64,000 nt of DNA from Paenirhizobium cremeum (GTDB taxonomy: Bacteria; Pseudomonadota; Alphaproteobacteria; Rhizobiales; Rhizobiaceae), in assembly GCF_022884085.1 (NCBI RefSeq), contig NZ_JAGGCS010000007.1, forward strand, positions 185,459-249,458, read 5' to 3'. The translations under genes and the position numbers were made by a program. This document shows, in pieces, positions 32,403-41,513 of the stretch (position 1 is the first letter of the stretch; each line of letters starts with the position of its first letter). A model generated the notes under the pieces. The model ran no database searches. It was not told the DNA's origin and was given only the letters and a program-made list of their open reading frames with translations.

Positions 32403-34253
32403 CTATTGCGGCTGGAGCCTCGCCGCGGCAAAGACGACGGTATAGCCGGGCAGACGGCAATCCCGCGTGCCGATATCGACCGAAAGATCGGCGGGATATC
32501 GATAGAAAACATTCCCGGTCACCGGCGCGCAGGATAGCAGATCCCCGGTCAGGTTCGCCCGCAGTTCAATCCGGCAATCCCCCGCTGTCCAGTCGATGGC
32601 GACGACACCGTCGACCGCGTCCAGACTTCGCCCCGAAACCTCTGCGAGGCTTTCGATGAAAGGCCAGATCAGGTGCCTGCGTTTCTGCAGGAGATCCGCA
32701 ATGAACTTGCGGTGACGCCGCCCGTCCTCGCTGTCCGCCTCTTCCCAGACCAGCTTCGACATCCGGAATGTCGCAGAAAGATTGGGATCCGGCACGTCGC
32801 GATCCGTTATTTGCTGGAAATTCGCCGCCTCGCGCAGCCTGTTGTCCCTTTCGGCCGCATGGTTCTCCTCCGGATGATCGCAGAAAAAGCAGAACGGCTG
32901 GCGGGAACCGAACTCGTCGCCCATGAACATCAGGGGAATCTGCGGGCTGAGCAAGAGGATCGCCGACAGGGCGTCGACCAGCTGGCCGTCTGCCAGGCTG
33001 CGCAGTCTGTCTCCCTTGAGACGATTGCCCACCTGATCGTGGTTCTGCAGGAAATTGACGAAGGAGATCGGCGGAAGATGCCCACTCGGCTCGCCGCTCG
33101 GCCGTCCCTTGTGTGACGGCCGGGGCTCCCCTTGATAGACGAAACCCTCCGCGAGCGCCCTTCGCATCCTGTTCCAGCGGTCGTCGACAAAGTCCGCGAA
33201 ATGGCCAATCGTTTCGCCCGTCGCGATGACATGGGCGACATGGTGAAAGTCGTCGTTCCACTCCGCCCGGTAAAGCGGGCCACGTCCCTCCGTATCCTCC
33301 AGGGGTCCGGTGACGTTGCGCGGATCCTCGATGACGAGATGGACAAGTCGATCGGGAAACTCCTGCCGCACCCTTTCGCCGATCTCGTCGAGGAGGGGTT
33401 TCCTGTCTCCCGTCCCGGCCAGATAATCGGCCGCATCGAACCTCAGTCCATCGAAGAAGAACTCTTCGAGCCAGTATAGCGCATTCTGGACGACGAATTC
33501 CCGTGCTTCCGGCAGATCGAAATTAAGCGAAGGGCCCCAGGGCGTCCCGCCTTCCTTAAAAAACGCGGGACCATAAAGCGGCATGTAATTTCCGAACACG
33601 CCGAGATGATTGTACACCACATCGAGGAAGACCATCATTCCAAGGCCGTGCGCATAATCGATCAGTCGCTTCAGATCGTCCGGGGGACCGTAATCGGGAT
33701 GGGGAGCGTAGAGAAGCACGCCGTCATAGCCCCAGCCCCGCGCCCCGCTGAAGGCAGCCAGAGGCATGATTTCGATGGCGGTGATCCCGATTTCCGCGAG
33801 GTCCTTGAGCTTGCCGATTGCCGCCTCGTAGGTTCCCTCCGGCGTAAAAGCCCCCACATGCAATTCGTAGATGACCGCCTCGTGCCAGGGACGGCCCCGC
33901 CACTCGGCATTCTGCCAGGTAAACGATGTCGGATCGACGATCAGCGAGGGACCGTGAACATCCCGCTGCTGTTGTCGCGAGGCGGGATCGGGAACCATCC
34001 GCCCGTCCGGCAGAATGAACTGATAGGGATCGCCGACCGAAACCCCGTCCGCCCATAATTCATACCAGCCGTCCCCCGTCGGAGACATCGGCGCATCGTT
34101 GCCATGGAGCTTCAGCCCGACCTCCTCCACCTTTGGGGCCCATAACCGGAACCGCACCTGACCGGTGCCGACGAACTCGGCGCCCCATTTGCGAAACAGG
34201 AGCCGTTCCGTGGACCCCGTGAGCGAAGTGTTGCTGGCCGGGATTTCGTTCAT
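32403..34253 (-). CDS. treZ: Malto-oligosyltrehalose trehalohydrolase
   Basis: A 616-residue GH13 enzyme that releases trehalose from maltooligosyl-trehalose. An N-terminal E-set domain (VRFRLWAPKVEEVGLKL) precedes the barrel. Active-site regions are DGLRFDAADYL (nucleophile Asp), HLVIEDPRNV (Glu) and FLQNHDQVGNR (Asp), with the TreZ-specific FMGDEFGSRQPFCFF. GGAGG precedes ATG 34253. The partner enzyme TreY, which makes its substrate, is not in this window. An EcfG-like promoter lies 31 bp upstream. Confidence 0.92.
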   Translation of the reverse strand: MNEIPASNTSLTGSTERLLFRKWGAEFVGTGQVRFRLWAPKVEEVGLKLHGNDAPMSPTGDGWYELWADGVSVGDPYQFILPDGRMVPDPASRQQQRDVHGPSLIVDPTSFTWQNAEWRGRPWHEAVIYELHVGAFTPEGTYEAAIGKLKDLAEIGITAIEIMPLAAFSGARGWGYDGVLLYAPHPDYGPPDDLKRLIDYAHGLGMMVFLDVVYNHLGVFGNYMPLYGPAFFKEGGTPWGPSLNFDLPEAREFVVQNALYWLEEFFFDGLRFDAADYLAGTGDRKPLLDEIGERVRQEFPDRLVHLVIEDPRNVTGPLEDTEGRGPLYRAEWNDDFHHVAHVIATGETIGHFADFVDDRWNRMRRALAEGFVYQGEPRPSHKGRPSGEPSGHLPPISFVNFLQNHDQVGNRLKGDRLRSLADGQLVDALSAILLLSPQIPLMFMGDEFGSRQPFCFFCDHPEENHAAERDNRLREAANFQQITDRDVPDPNLSATFRMSKLVWEEADSEDGRRHRKFIADLLQKRRHLIWPFIESLAEVSGRSLDAVDGVVAIDWTAGDCRIELRANLTGDLLSCAPVTGNVFYRYPADLSVDIGTRDCRLPGYTVVFAAARLQPQ

Positions 34254-34283
34254 TGCCGCCTCCGCGATCGTCTGCAAGGCTTG

Positions 34284-34309
34284 AACTCCGTGACCGGCAC
34301 AGCGGTTCC
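34284..34309 (-). promoter_or_regulatory. EcfG-like promoter (GGAAC-N17-AGTT, one mismatch) for treZ
   Basis: Minus-strand GGAAC (34309-34305), 17 bases, AGTT (34287-34284), directed at treZ. Confidence 0.5.
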
Positions 34310-34528
34310 GCCGCAGCTATTTTCCTCCCGATGCGGGTCTCCGGGCGAACGCGGCCCGACATTGCCGGCTTCCGCTCTCGCTGAGAGACGCTGTGACGGA
34401 TTTCGATCCCGGCGAACCTTCAAATTCAAAGCGCAGGAAAGACGACAGGACGACGAGAGATGACCTGACCTCAAATCGATCGGCTTGTTTTCGAAGATGT
34501 CGTGTTCTGCCCGCCCACGTGGCAAGCG

Positions 34529-35068
34529 TCACGGAGAAGGATGCGGGTCCTTGCCTGTCTGCTTGCCCTGGTCGGAAGACGTGTCCCCGCCTTCCCGAAA
34601 TTTCAGGCCTACCTCCAGACGGCGGAGAAGCCAGAGAACGATGACGGCGAAGACGGTGGTGACAACCGCGATCTGCCAGAGGCCGAGCCCGGCAGCCAGA
34701 CCGATTGTGCCGGCAAGCCACATGCCGGCGCCGGTGGTCAGCCCTTTCACCTCACCGCGGGCAAAAACGATGGTGCCCGCAGCCAGAAAGGCCACCCCGC
34801 TGGTCAGGCTTTCAATCAGGCGCAGCGGATCGATCCTGATCGCATCCGACTGGAAGGTCGAAAGATAGGTTATCTCTATGCCCGAAATCGCCAGCGCCGC
34901 GGCGGAAAGGCAGATGAGGATATGGGTGCGCAATCCCGCCGGCCGCTGCTGCCACTCCCGTTCGATACCGACAACGGCACCGCAAATCAGGGCAATCAGA
35001 AGGCGCAGCGTCACCGCCCCCATGGAGAGATGGGTTTCGTGGGCGAAATCGGCGAGGATCGTTTCCAT
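34529..35068 (-). CDS. MgtC/SapB-family membrane protein
   Basis: About 179 residues with an N-terminal set of four or five hydrophobic segments. LRLLIALICGAVVGIEREWQQRPAGLRTHILICLSA is the MgtC hallmark, with conserved Arg/Glu in the first loop. The C-terminal soluble tail is shorter than in virulence-type MgtC, closer to SapB/YhiD. The start at 35068 would leave almost no leader after the EcfG promoter at 35078-35102, so either the message is nearly leaderless or a downstream ATG (35023) is used. Confidence 0.83.
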   Translation of the reverse strand: METILADFAHETHLSMGAVTLRLLIALICGAVVGIEREWQQRPAGLRTHILICLSAAALAISGIEITYLSTFQSDAIRIDPLRLIESLTSGVAFLAAGTIVFARGEVKGLTTGAGMWLAGTIGLAAGLGLWQIAVVTTVFAVIVLWLLRRLEVGLKFREGGDTSSDQGKQTGKDPHPSP

Positions 35069-35077
35069 GGTCTCCAC

Positions 35078-35102
35078 AACGTCCGTGGCCACGCCTTGTT
35101 CC
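35078..35102 (-). promoter_or_regulatory. EcfG-type promoter (GGAAC-N16-CGTT)
   Basis: Minus-strand GGAAC (35102-35098), 16 bases, CGTT (35081-35078), a perfect match ending 10 bp before the MgtC-like start. Confidence 0.72.
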
Positions 35103-35182
35103 TGCCTTGCCGAAAAACGGCCGGAGCGCTTCCGGGGATGGGCCCGCCGCCCACGGCAAGCGAGCATTCGGCGGACGCCGCC

Positions 35183-35207
35183 GGAACCAAAGCGGTTTCA
35201 GGCTGTT
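35183..35207 (+). promoter_or_regulatory. EcfG-like promoter (GGAAC-N16-TGTT, one mismatch)
   Basis: GGAAC at 35183-35187 and TGTT at 35204-35207, 39 bp before a 33-codon frame with a strong ribosome-binding site and about 220 bp before thuA. Confidence 0.5.
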
Positions 35208-35246
35208 ATCTTGGCCAGATATCCACGCTCTCGGAAGGAGACATAT

Positions 35247-35348
35247 ATGACGAGGAGGCTGCCTGCCGCGCCTGCGGCGACTGTCGCGCCGGCCGGGGCG
35301 GTCCGGACACAAGGTCCATGTCGCGACGATGCCGCCGTCCGATCGTGA
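35247..35348 (+). CDS. Possible 33-aa small protein upstream of thuA
   Basis: ATG at 35247 is preceded by GGAAGGAG at good spacing and by an EcfG-like promoter. The peptide (MTRRLPAAPAATVAPAGAVR and a short Arg/Asp-rich end) has no known family and looks low in complexity. It could be a real small stress protein, a leader peptide for thuAB, or chance. Confidence 0.35.
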   Translation: MTRRLPAAPAATVAPAGAVRTQGPCRDDAAVRS

Positions 35349-35427
35349 GCGATTTGCCTGCCAGCGACCGGCCAATGCGGAGCAGCCCCAATGAACCCAG
35401 GCCGGGCAATCAGCAAACCGGAGACCA

Positions 35428-36216
35428 GTGACGATGATTAGAACAATCGTGTGGGGCGAAAACATTCACGAACACCTCAACGAGACGGTCGGCCGCATCT
35501 ATCCGGACGGCATGCACACGACGATTGCGGAGGCGCTCCGGCGCGACGAGGCGATTGCCGCATCGACGGCAACCCTTCAGGAGCCTGAACACGGACTGCC
35601 TGCCCACCGTCTCGACGAAACGGATGTCCTGATCTGGTGGGGACACCGGGACCATGGAGCCGTGTCGGACGAGGTGGTGGAGCGGGTTGCGCGCCGCGTT
35701 TATGAAGGAATGGGCCTCGTCGTTCTTCATTCCGGCCATTTCTGCAAACCCTTCAAGCGGCTGATGGGCACGCCGTGCGCGCTGAGATGGCGCGAGGCCG
35801 GAGAGCGGGAACGCATATGGACCGTCAATCCCGGACACCCCATCGCCTCCGGCATTCCCGACAATTTCGTGCTGGAGAACGAGGAAATGTATGGCGAGTT
35901 CTTTTCTGTCCCGGAACCGCTGGAGACCGTCTTCATTTCCTGGTTCGCCGGCGGAGAGGTGTTTCGCTCCGGCCTCACCTGGCGGCGCGGGGCCGGCAAC
36001 ATCTTCTACTTCCGTCCCGGACACGAAACCTATCCGACCTTTCATGACGCAACCGTACAGAAGGTGATCCGCAACGCGGTTCACTGGGCCTGCAATCCCC
36101 AGCCCGCGCCGATCCAATGCCACGAGGCGCCCAACGTGCCGGTCGACAGCGCACCCGAACCCATTTCCGAACGAGGCCCGAAGTTGCACCAGGCCGGCGA
36201 GGCAGGGTATCGCTGA
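35428..36216 (+). CDS. thuA: Trehalose utilization protein ThuA
   Basis: About 262 residues of the ThuA family, class I glutamine-amidotransferase-like fold. The N-terminus ([30 protein letters not shown]) and [12 protein letters not shown] are highly typical of rhizobial ThuA. In Sinorhizobium meliloti and Agrobacterium, ThuA and ThuB convert trehalose and related disaccharides to 3-keto products. GGAG lies 5 nt before the GTG at 35428; ATG 35434 would shorten it by two residues. The start of thuB follows 1 bp after the stop. The thuEFGK transporter usually upstream is absent. Confidence 0.92.
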   Translation: MTMIRTIVWGENIHEHLNETVGRIYPDGMHTTIAEALRRDEAIAASTATLQEPEHGLPAHRLDETDVLIWWGHRDHGAVSDEVVERVARRVYEGMGLVVLHSGHFCKPFKRLMGTPCALRWREAGERERIWTVNPGHPIASGIPDNFVLENEEMYGEFFSVPEPLETVFISWFAGGEVFRSGLTWRRGAGNIFYFRPGHETYPTFHDATVQKVIRNAVHWACNPQPAPIQCHEAPNVPVDSAPEPISERGPKLHQAGEAGYR

Positions 36217-36217
36217 C

Positions 36218-37270
36218 ATGGAACCCGTTCGTCTTCTGGTTCTTGGAACAGGTGGCATGGCCGACAGGCATGCCATGAACTTCTCGACCATTCCCGGCGT
36301 CAAGCTGGTCGGCGCCGTCGATATCGACCTTGCGAAGGTGCGTGCCTTCGCAGTCCGCCACGGCATTGCGAACAGCTTCACCTCCCTTGAAGAAGCCATC
36401 GAATGGGGACAGTTCGACGCTGCCACCAACGTCACGCCCGACCGCGTGCATTATCCGACGACGCTTCGGCTCCTGAAGGCCGGCAAGCACGTGATGTGCG
36501 AGAAGCCGCTTGCCGAAACATATGCGCAGGCCTCCGAAATGGCGGCTGCGGCGGAGGCTTCGGGTCTGGTCAACATGGTCAACCTGACTTACCGCAATGT
36601 CGCGCAGGTTCAAAAAGCGCGGCAGATGGTGCTTGCGGGCGAGATCGGGACGGTCCGGCATATCGAGGCGTCCTATCTGCAAAGCTGGCTTGTATCGAGG
36701 GCCTGGGGCGACTGGTCGACCGAAACCCAGTGGCTCTGGCGGCTTTCGACCAAACACGGCTCCAACGGCGTCCTGGGCGATGTCGGCATTCATATTCTCG
36801 ACTTCGCGGCCTATGGCGCCGCAACCGATATCGACCACATCTTTGCCCGGTTAAAAACCTATGAAAAGGTGCCCGGCAACCGCATCGGGGAATATGAACT
36901 CGACGCCAATGACAGTTTCACCATGACGGCGGAATTTACCAACGGTGCGATTGGCGTCATTCACGCGAGCCGCTGGGCAACGGGGCATCTGAACGAACTC
37001 AGGCTGCGCATGCATGGCGACAAGGGGGCGCTTGAGGTGATCCACAGGATGGATGCCTCCAGGCTTAGGGCCTGCCTGCAGGAAGACGTGGAACTTGCCG
37101 TCTGGCGGGAGATCAACGTCGATCCCATTGCGACGAATTATGAGAAGTTCGTCGCTGCGATCCGGGACGGCAGAGTGCAGGAGCCGAGTTTCCGCCATGC
37201 CGCCGAACTCCAGAAGGTCCTCGACCTCGCCATGCTGGCGGAGATCGAACGCCGTGAGCTGCCGCTTTGA
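36218..37270 (+). CDS. thuB: Trehalose dehydrogenase ThuB (Gfo/Idh/MocA family)
   Basis: A 350-residue oxidoreductase with the N-terminal Rossmann motif VLGTGGMADRHAMNF, the CEKPLAETY motif with catalytic Lys, and GDVGIHILDF with conserved Asp and His. The family and its pairing with thuA identify it as the NAD-dependent enzyme of the ThuAB trehalose/maltitol pathway. The operon seems to be thuAB only. Confidence 0.92.
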   Translation: MEPVRLLVLGTGGMADRHAMNFSTIPGVKLVGAVDIDLAKVRAFAVRHGIANSFTSLEEAIEWGQFDAATNVTPDRVHYPTTLRLLKAGKHVMCEKPLAETYAQASEMAAAAEASGLVNMVNLTYRNVAQVQKARQMVLAGEIGTVRHIEASYLQSWLVSRAWGDWSTETQWLWRLSTKHGSNGVLGDVGIHILDFAAYGAATDIDHIFARLKTYEKVPGNRIGEYELDANDSFTMTAEFTNGAIGVIHASRWATGHLNELRLRMHGDKGALEVIHRMDASRLRACLQEDVELAVWREINVDPIATNYEKFVAAIRDGRVQEPSFRHAAELQKVLDLAMLAEIERRELPL

Positions 37271-37526
37271 CCGGAGCCACGGCTTTGCGAGAAAGACCGC
37301 GGTATGCGCGGGAGAGGCGAGAATGGACCTCCGGCAATCGCCTTGAAGGGGCTGCTCGACCCTGATTTATGCATCGAAAGCGACGTCCACCACCGGCATC
37401 GCCTTTCCCGTGGCCATCTTCCTTAAATAAAAACAGGGCGAGACGTGAGGCGGAGCTTGAGGTCAATGACGACCGCGAGTGGCCGGTGAAGCGTCCGACC
37501 TGACGCGGTCGGCTCCCTCATGCGTC

Positions 37527-38426
37527 TCAATCGCCTCCCCATACATCTATCAGCATCTTGAGAAACCGCTCTGCCGCCGGGGACAAGGTGCCGCCGCGGC
37601 GGCGAACCACGCCGATGGTGCGCGATATCTCCGGATTGCGGATGGGGCGGGTGACCAGAAACGGATGATCTTCCCGCGGGGTTGCCATTTGGGGCAGCAC
37701 CGAAATCCCGAGGCCTGCCTCGACCAGTCCGAGGGAGGTGGACAGATGGGTTACCTCGTAGAACCAGCGCAGCTTGATATTCGATTTTGCCAGGGCCGCG
37801 TCGAGCAGGGTTCTGTTGCCGCTCGATCGATGAACGGTAATCAGATGGTAGGGCTCAAGCTCCGCCCATCCGACCGTAGACTTGGCGGCGAGCGGGTGAT
37901 CCCTGCGTGCAGCCAGCACAAACGGATCTTCCACGAGCCGATCGAACACCAGATCCGGGTCCGATGTGCCCATGATATTGATGCCGAACTCCACCTCCCC
38001 TCGCGCCACCGCTTGAAGACCGTCGGTCGCCGGCAAGTCGAGGATACGAAAGCGGATGTTCGGATACTCCGCATTGAACTGGCGGATAACGGTCGGCAGG
38101 AAATAGAACGCCGCGGTGGGCAGGCATGCGATCGTCACCAGTCCGCCTCGATTGGGTCCGACGTCACGGACCGCAAAAAGCGAACCGTCGAACTCCTCCA
38201 GCATGCGCCTGACGAGCGGCACGAGCTCGGTACCGAGAGCTGTCGCGGACACATGCCTGGTTGTCCGTTCCAGGAGCGGCGCCCCGATGACCTGCTCGAG
38301 TTTCTGAATGCGGCGGCTCAGCGCCGGCTGTGACAGATGCAGAGCGTCGGCCGCGCGATGAAAGCTCTCCAGTTCCACGACGCTTAGGAAGGCTCGAAGA
38401 TCGAGTATCTCGCAATTAATGCTCAT
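37527..38426 (-). CDS. LysR-family regulator of the adjacent tautomerase/transport genes
   Basis: A 299-residue LTTR. The HTH covers about residues 8-66 (LRAFLSVVELESFHRAADALHLSQPALSRRIQKLEQ ... LLERTTR). The effector domain ends with SPAAERFLKMLIDVW. It is divergent from the 4-oxalomesaconate tautomerase-like gene with 114 bp between starts. An inverted repeat (AATTGG/CCAATT) in that gap is a likely binding site. The arrangement resembles GalR-galD of gallate degradation, but the rest of that pathway is absent. Confidence 0.87.
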   Translation of the reverse strand: MSINCEILDLRAFLSVVELESFHRAADALHLSQPALSRRIQKLEQVIGAPLLERTTRHVSATALGTELVPLVRRMLEEFDGSLFAVRDVGPNRGGLVTIACLPTAAFYFLPTVIRQFNAEYPNIRFRILDLPATDGLQAVARGEVEFGINIMGTSDPDLVFDRLVEDPFVLAARRDHPLAAKSTVGWAELEPYHLITVHRSSGNRTLLDAALAKSNIKLRWFYEVTHLSTSLGLVEAGLGISVLPQMATPREDHPFLVTRPIRNPEISRTIGVVRRRGGTLSPAAERFLKMLIDVWGGD

Positions 38427-38479
38427 CTTGCATCAATCCTCCGATTCTTAGCATTTCACAAATAAACGCTTCTTCCGAT

Positions 38480-38502
38480 AATTGGATCAAACGGCGCCAA
38501 TT
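38480..38502. promoter_or_regulatory. Inverted repeat AATTGG-N11-CCAATT, candidate LysR site
   Basis: AATTGG at 38480-38485 and CCAATT at 38497-38502 with an 11-bp spacer, 38 bp before the tautomerase start and 53 bp before the LysR start. Size and position suit a LysR-type recognition site. Confidence 0.45.
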
Positions 38503-38540
38503 GATACGGCGATGACATAATTTCAACGGAAGCACAAGCG

Positions 38541-39623
38541 ATGAACGACCTGCTCGCGATCCCTTGCGTACTGATGAGAGGCGGCACATCGAAGGGACCG
38601 TTCTTCCTCGCACACGATCTTCCCGCCGATACTCGTGAGCGCGACAGGATCCTGCTCTCGGTAATGGGTTCGGGCCATCCGCTGCAGATCGACGGCATTG
38701 GCGGCGGCAACCCCGTCACGAGCAAGGTGGCCATTGTCGGGCCGCCGAGTATTCCCGGCGCCGATGTCGACTATCTCTTTGCGCAGGTGCGCGTCGATCA
38801 ACAGATCGTCGATACTTCCCCGAACTGCGGCAACATGCTGGCTGCGGTTGGCCCCTTTGCCATCGAAGCCGGGCTTGTCCCCGCACGCAGGGGAACGACG
38901 CTCGTTCGGATCTACAACGTCAACACCGGCAAGCTGATCGACGCCGAAGTTCCCACTCCGGACGGCGTCGTCTCCTATCTCGGCGATGCTGCAATTGACG
39001 GCGTTCCCGGCCGTGCAGCACCGATCGCATTGACATTCATGGATGCCGCGGGAGCGCGGACAGGCCAGCTTTTTCCGACCGGCAAGCCGGTGGACGTGAT
39101 CGATGGCGTGGCTGTCACCTGCATCGACTGTGCGATGCCGATGATGCTGATCGAGGCAGCCGCGATCGGCGCAAGTGGCTTCGAGACAGCGGCCGAACTC
39201 AATGCCGACAGGGCATTGCTGGAACGGCTCGAAACGCTGCGCATCGCGGCCGGCGAGCGGATGGGCCTCGGCGACGTGCGCAACCAGGTGACCCCGAAGC
39301 CCGTCCTCATATCGAGGCCGAATTCAGGCGGTGACATCAATGTGCGCTATTTCATGCCGCATCAATGCCATCCCTCGCTTGCGACGACCGGCGCCGTCGG
39401 GATCGCGACCGCCTGCATCACCGACGGCACGGTTGCTTCCCTTCTTGTCGGCGCCCGCAAACCGCCATTGGTGCTTTCCATCGAGCACCCCAGCGGCCAG
39501 CTGAATGTCAAGCTTCATGAAAGAGACGGCAAGATCGTTGCCGGGATACTGCGGACAGCCAGGCGGCTGTTCGACGGACAAGTCTTCGCAAAACCTGTCA
39601 CGCAACTGGGTTGTGCGGCATAA
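38541..39623 (+). CDS. PrpF/4-oxalomesaconate tautomerase-like isomerase
   Basis: A 360-residue PrpF-family protein with an N-terminal IPCVLMRGGTSKGPFF, SPNCGNML with the catalytic Cys, and HPSLATTGAVGIATA in the second half. The family includes GalD/LigU-type 4-oxalomesaconate tautomerases and the methylaconitate isomerase PrpF. The length and the divergent LysR gene favour the tautomerase group. It precedes a NitT/TauT-type ABC transporter by 45 bp and may be cotranscribed with it, which suggests uptake of an aromatic or tricarboxylate compound. Confidence 0.83.
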   Translation: MNDLLAIPCVLMRGGTSKGPFFLAHDLPADTRERDRILLSVMGSGHPLQIDGIGGGNPVTSKVAIVGPPSIPGADVDYLFAQVRVDQQIVDTSPNCGNMLAAVGPFAIEAGLVPARRGTTLVRIYNVNTGKLIDAEVPTPDGVVSYLGDAAIDGVPGRAAPIALTFMDAAGARTGQLFPTGKPVDVIDGVAVTCIDCAMPMMLIEAAAIGASGFETAAELNADRALLERLETLRIAAGERMGLGDVRNQVTPKPVLISRPNSGGDINVRYFMPHQCHPSLATTGAVGIATACITDGTVASLLVGARKPPLVLSIEHPSGQLNVKLHERDGKIVAGILRTARRLFDGQVFAKPVTQLGCAA

Positions 39624-39668
39624 TAACCGTGGTTGCCGGGAGGGCACCACCAACAGGAGGAGAATATC

Positions 39669-40670
39669 ATGCGTAAATTCATGCTCGCCCTCGCGGCAAC
39701 AGTCGCTTTTGCCGGTTCAGCTTTCGCGGACCCCGTCCGCATCAGTGTCGGCTCTTACAACCTGAACAATCTGCCTTTCCCGGTCGCCCAGGGTCTCGGC
39801 CTTTATGAGAAGGAAGGCCTGGACGTAACCGTCGAGAACTTCGCATCGGGCGGCTCGAAGACGCTTCAGGCGCTTGTGGCCGGCTCGACGGATATTGCAG
39901 TCGGCTTCTATGACCACACGATCCAGATGCAGTCGCAGAACAAGGCCGTCGTCGCCTTCGTGCAGCTCGCCCGCAACTCCGGGCTCGTGCTGGCCGGCGG
40001 CAAGGGCAGCGCATTCGATCCGGCCAAGCCGGAGACGATCAAGGGCGCAAAGATCGGCATCACCTCGCCAGGCTCGTCTTCCGACTTCTTCGTCCGCTAT
40101 TATCTTCAGCGCAACGGCCTGTCCGCAAACGACGTCTCCCTGATCGGCGTCGGCTCCGGCTCGGCGGCGGTCGCCGCACTCGAACAGGGCAAGGTCGACC
40201 TCCTGGTCAACTACGACCCTGCGGCAACCTTCATCGAGGCCAAGGGTGTCGGCAAGATCCTGATCGACGGACGCAGCGACGAAGGCGCCAAGGCGATCTA
40301 CGGCGGCATCTATCCGACCTCCGTTCTCTACGCGACACAGAGCTACATCGACGACAATCCCGAGACCGTCCAGAAGGTCACGAATGCGACCGTCAAGGCG
40401 CTGGAATGGATGAACAGCCACTCCGCCGAAGAGATCGTCGACAAGCTGCCGAAGGAGTTCATCTCCGGGGATCGCGATACCTACATCAAGGCGGTCGAGA
40501 ACGCGAAGGCGATCTTTTCCAAGGACGGGCGTATCGACGAGGAAGACATCAAGACGCCGCTCGCCGTCCTGAAGAGTTTCAACGAAAAAGTCGCGACGGC
40601 TGAAATCGACCTGACGAAGACCTACACGAACGCGTTCGTCGACAAGGTCGGCACCGTCGTCGCCAACTGA
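39669..40670 (+). CDS. ABC transporter substrate-binding protein (NitT/TauT family)
   Basis: A 333-residue binding protein with signal peptide (MLALAATVAFAGSAFA) and the NMT1/SsuA-like domain. Typical elements are LPFPVAQGLGLYEKEGLDVTVENFASGGSKTLQALVAGSTDIAVG. GGAGGAG lies before ATG 39669. The following ATPase begins 12 bp after the stop, so the three transport genes form a tight unit. The ligand cannot be assigned; the preceding tautomerase points to an organic acid or aromatic compound. Confidence 0.9.
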   Translation: MRKFMLALAATVAFAGSAFADPVRISVGSYNLNNLPFPVAQGLGLYEKEGLDVTVENFASGGSKTLQALVAGSTDIAVGFYDHTIQMQSQNKAVVAFVQLARNSGLVLAGGKGSAFDPAKPETIKGAKIGITSPGSSSDFFVRYYLQRNGLSANDVSLIGVGSGSAAVAALEQGKVDLLVNYDPAATFIEAKGVGKILIDGRSDEGAKAIYGGIYPTSVLYATQSYIDDNPETVQKVTNATVKALEWMNSHSAEEIVDKLPKEFISGDRDTYIKAVENAKAIFSKDGRIDEEDIKTPLAVLKSFNEKVATAEIDLTKTYTNAFVDKVGTVVAN

Positions 40671-40682
40671 CAGGAGGAGGTC

Positions 40683-41513
40683 ATGGCATTGGCTGTAGTG
40701 AAGACAAAACCCCCGGCGGACAGTCCGCGTCAGGCGAAGTCGATGGTTTCCATCGACAGCGTCACCATGTCCTTCGGCGCCTATGTGGCGGTGCAGGACG
40801 TGAATCTGAGCGTCGCCGACGGCGAGTTTCTCGCCATCGTCGGACCCACCGGCTGCGGCAAGAGCACTATTCTGAACGCGATCGCCGGCCTGCTGAAACC
40901 GTCGAGCGGCACAGTCTCGATCGACGGCCAGCCGGTGCGCGGTGTCCAGAACGACATCGGCTATCTGTTCCAGCAGGATGCGCTGCTTCCGTGGAAGACG
41001 GCGCTGGAGAACGTGGAGCTCGGCCCCATGTTCAAAGGTGTGGGCGCCGCGGAACGACGCGAGCAGTCGATGACGTGGCTCGCGAAAGTCGGACTGAAAG
41101 GGTTCGAGCACCGTTACCCGCATCAGCTCTCCGGCGGTCAGCGCAAGCGGGTGCAGATGGCGCAGGCGCTGATTACCGGCCCCAAGGTCATCCTGATGGA
41201 CGAGCCCTTCTCGGCGCTCGATATCCATACCCGACACCTGATGCAGAATGAGCTGTTGCGGCTCTGGCAGGAGGAACGGCGCGCCGTGGTGATGATTACG
41301 CACGACCTCGAAGAGGCAATTGCCCTTGGGGATCGGGTTGTGGTGCTTGCCGCCGGACCGCGCTCGCGCGTGATCGACAGTTTCCCCGTCGATCTCGAAC
41401 GTCCGCGCGATGTCGCGGAAATCAAGCTCGATCCACGCTTCCTGGATCTCTATCGCAACATCTGGTCATCGCTGCGCGGCGAAGTGGAGAAAAGCTATGA
41501 ACGCCATGACTGA
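40683..41513 (+). CDS. ABC transporter ATP-binding protein (NitT/TauT family)
   Basis: A 276-residue ATPase. Walker A is VGPTGCGKST, the Q-loop is LFQQDALLPWKT (the LLPW form typical of SsuB/TauB), the signature is LSGGQRKRVQMAQ, Walker B is VILMDEPFSALD, and the H-loop is MITHDLEEA. An 18-residue N-terminal extension precedes the domain. GGAGG lies 5 nt before the ATG. Its 3' end overlaps the permease gene by 17 bp. Confidence 0.92.
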   Translation: MALAVVKTKPPADSPRQAKSMVSIDSVTMSFGAYVAVQDVNLSVADGEFLAIVGPTGCGKSTILNAIAGLLKPSSGTVSIDGQPVRGVQNDIGYLFQQDALLPWKTALENVELGPMFKGVGAAERREQSMTWLAKVGLKGFEHRYPHQLSGGQRKRVQMAQALITGPKVILMDEPFSALDIHTRHLMQNELLRLWQEERRAVVMITHDLEEAIALGDRVVVLAAGPRSRVIDSFPVDLERPRDVAEIKLDPRFLDLYRNIWSSLRGEVEKSYERHD

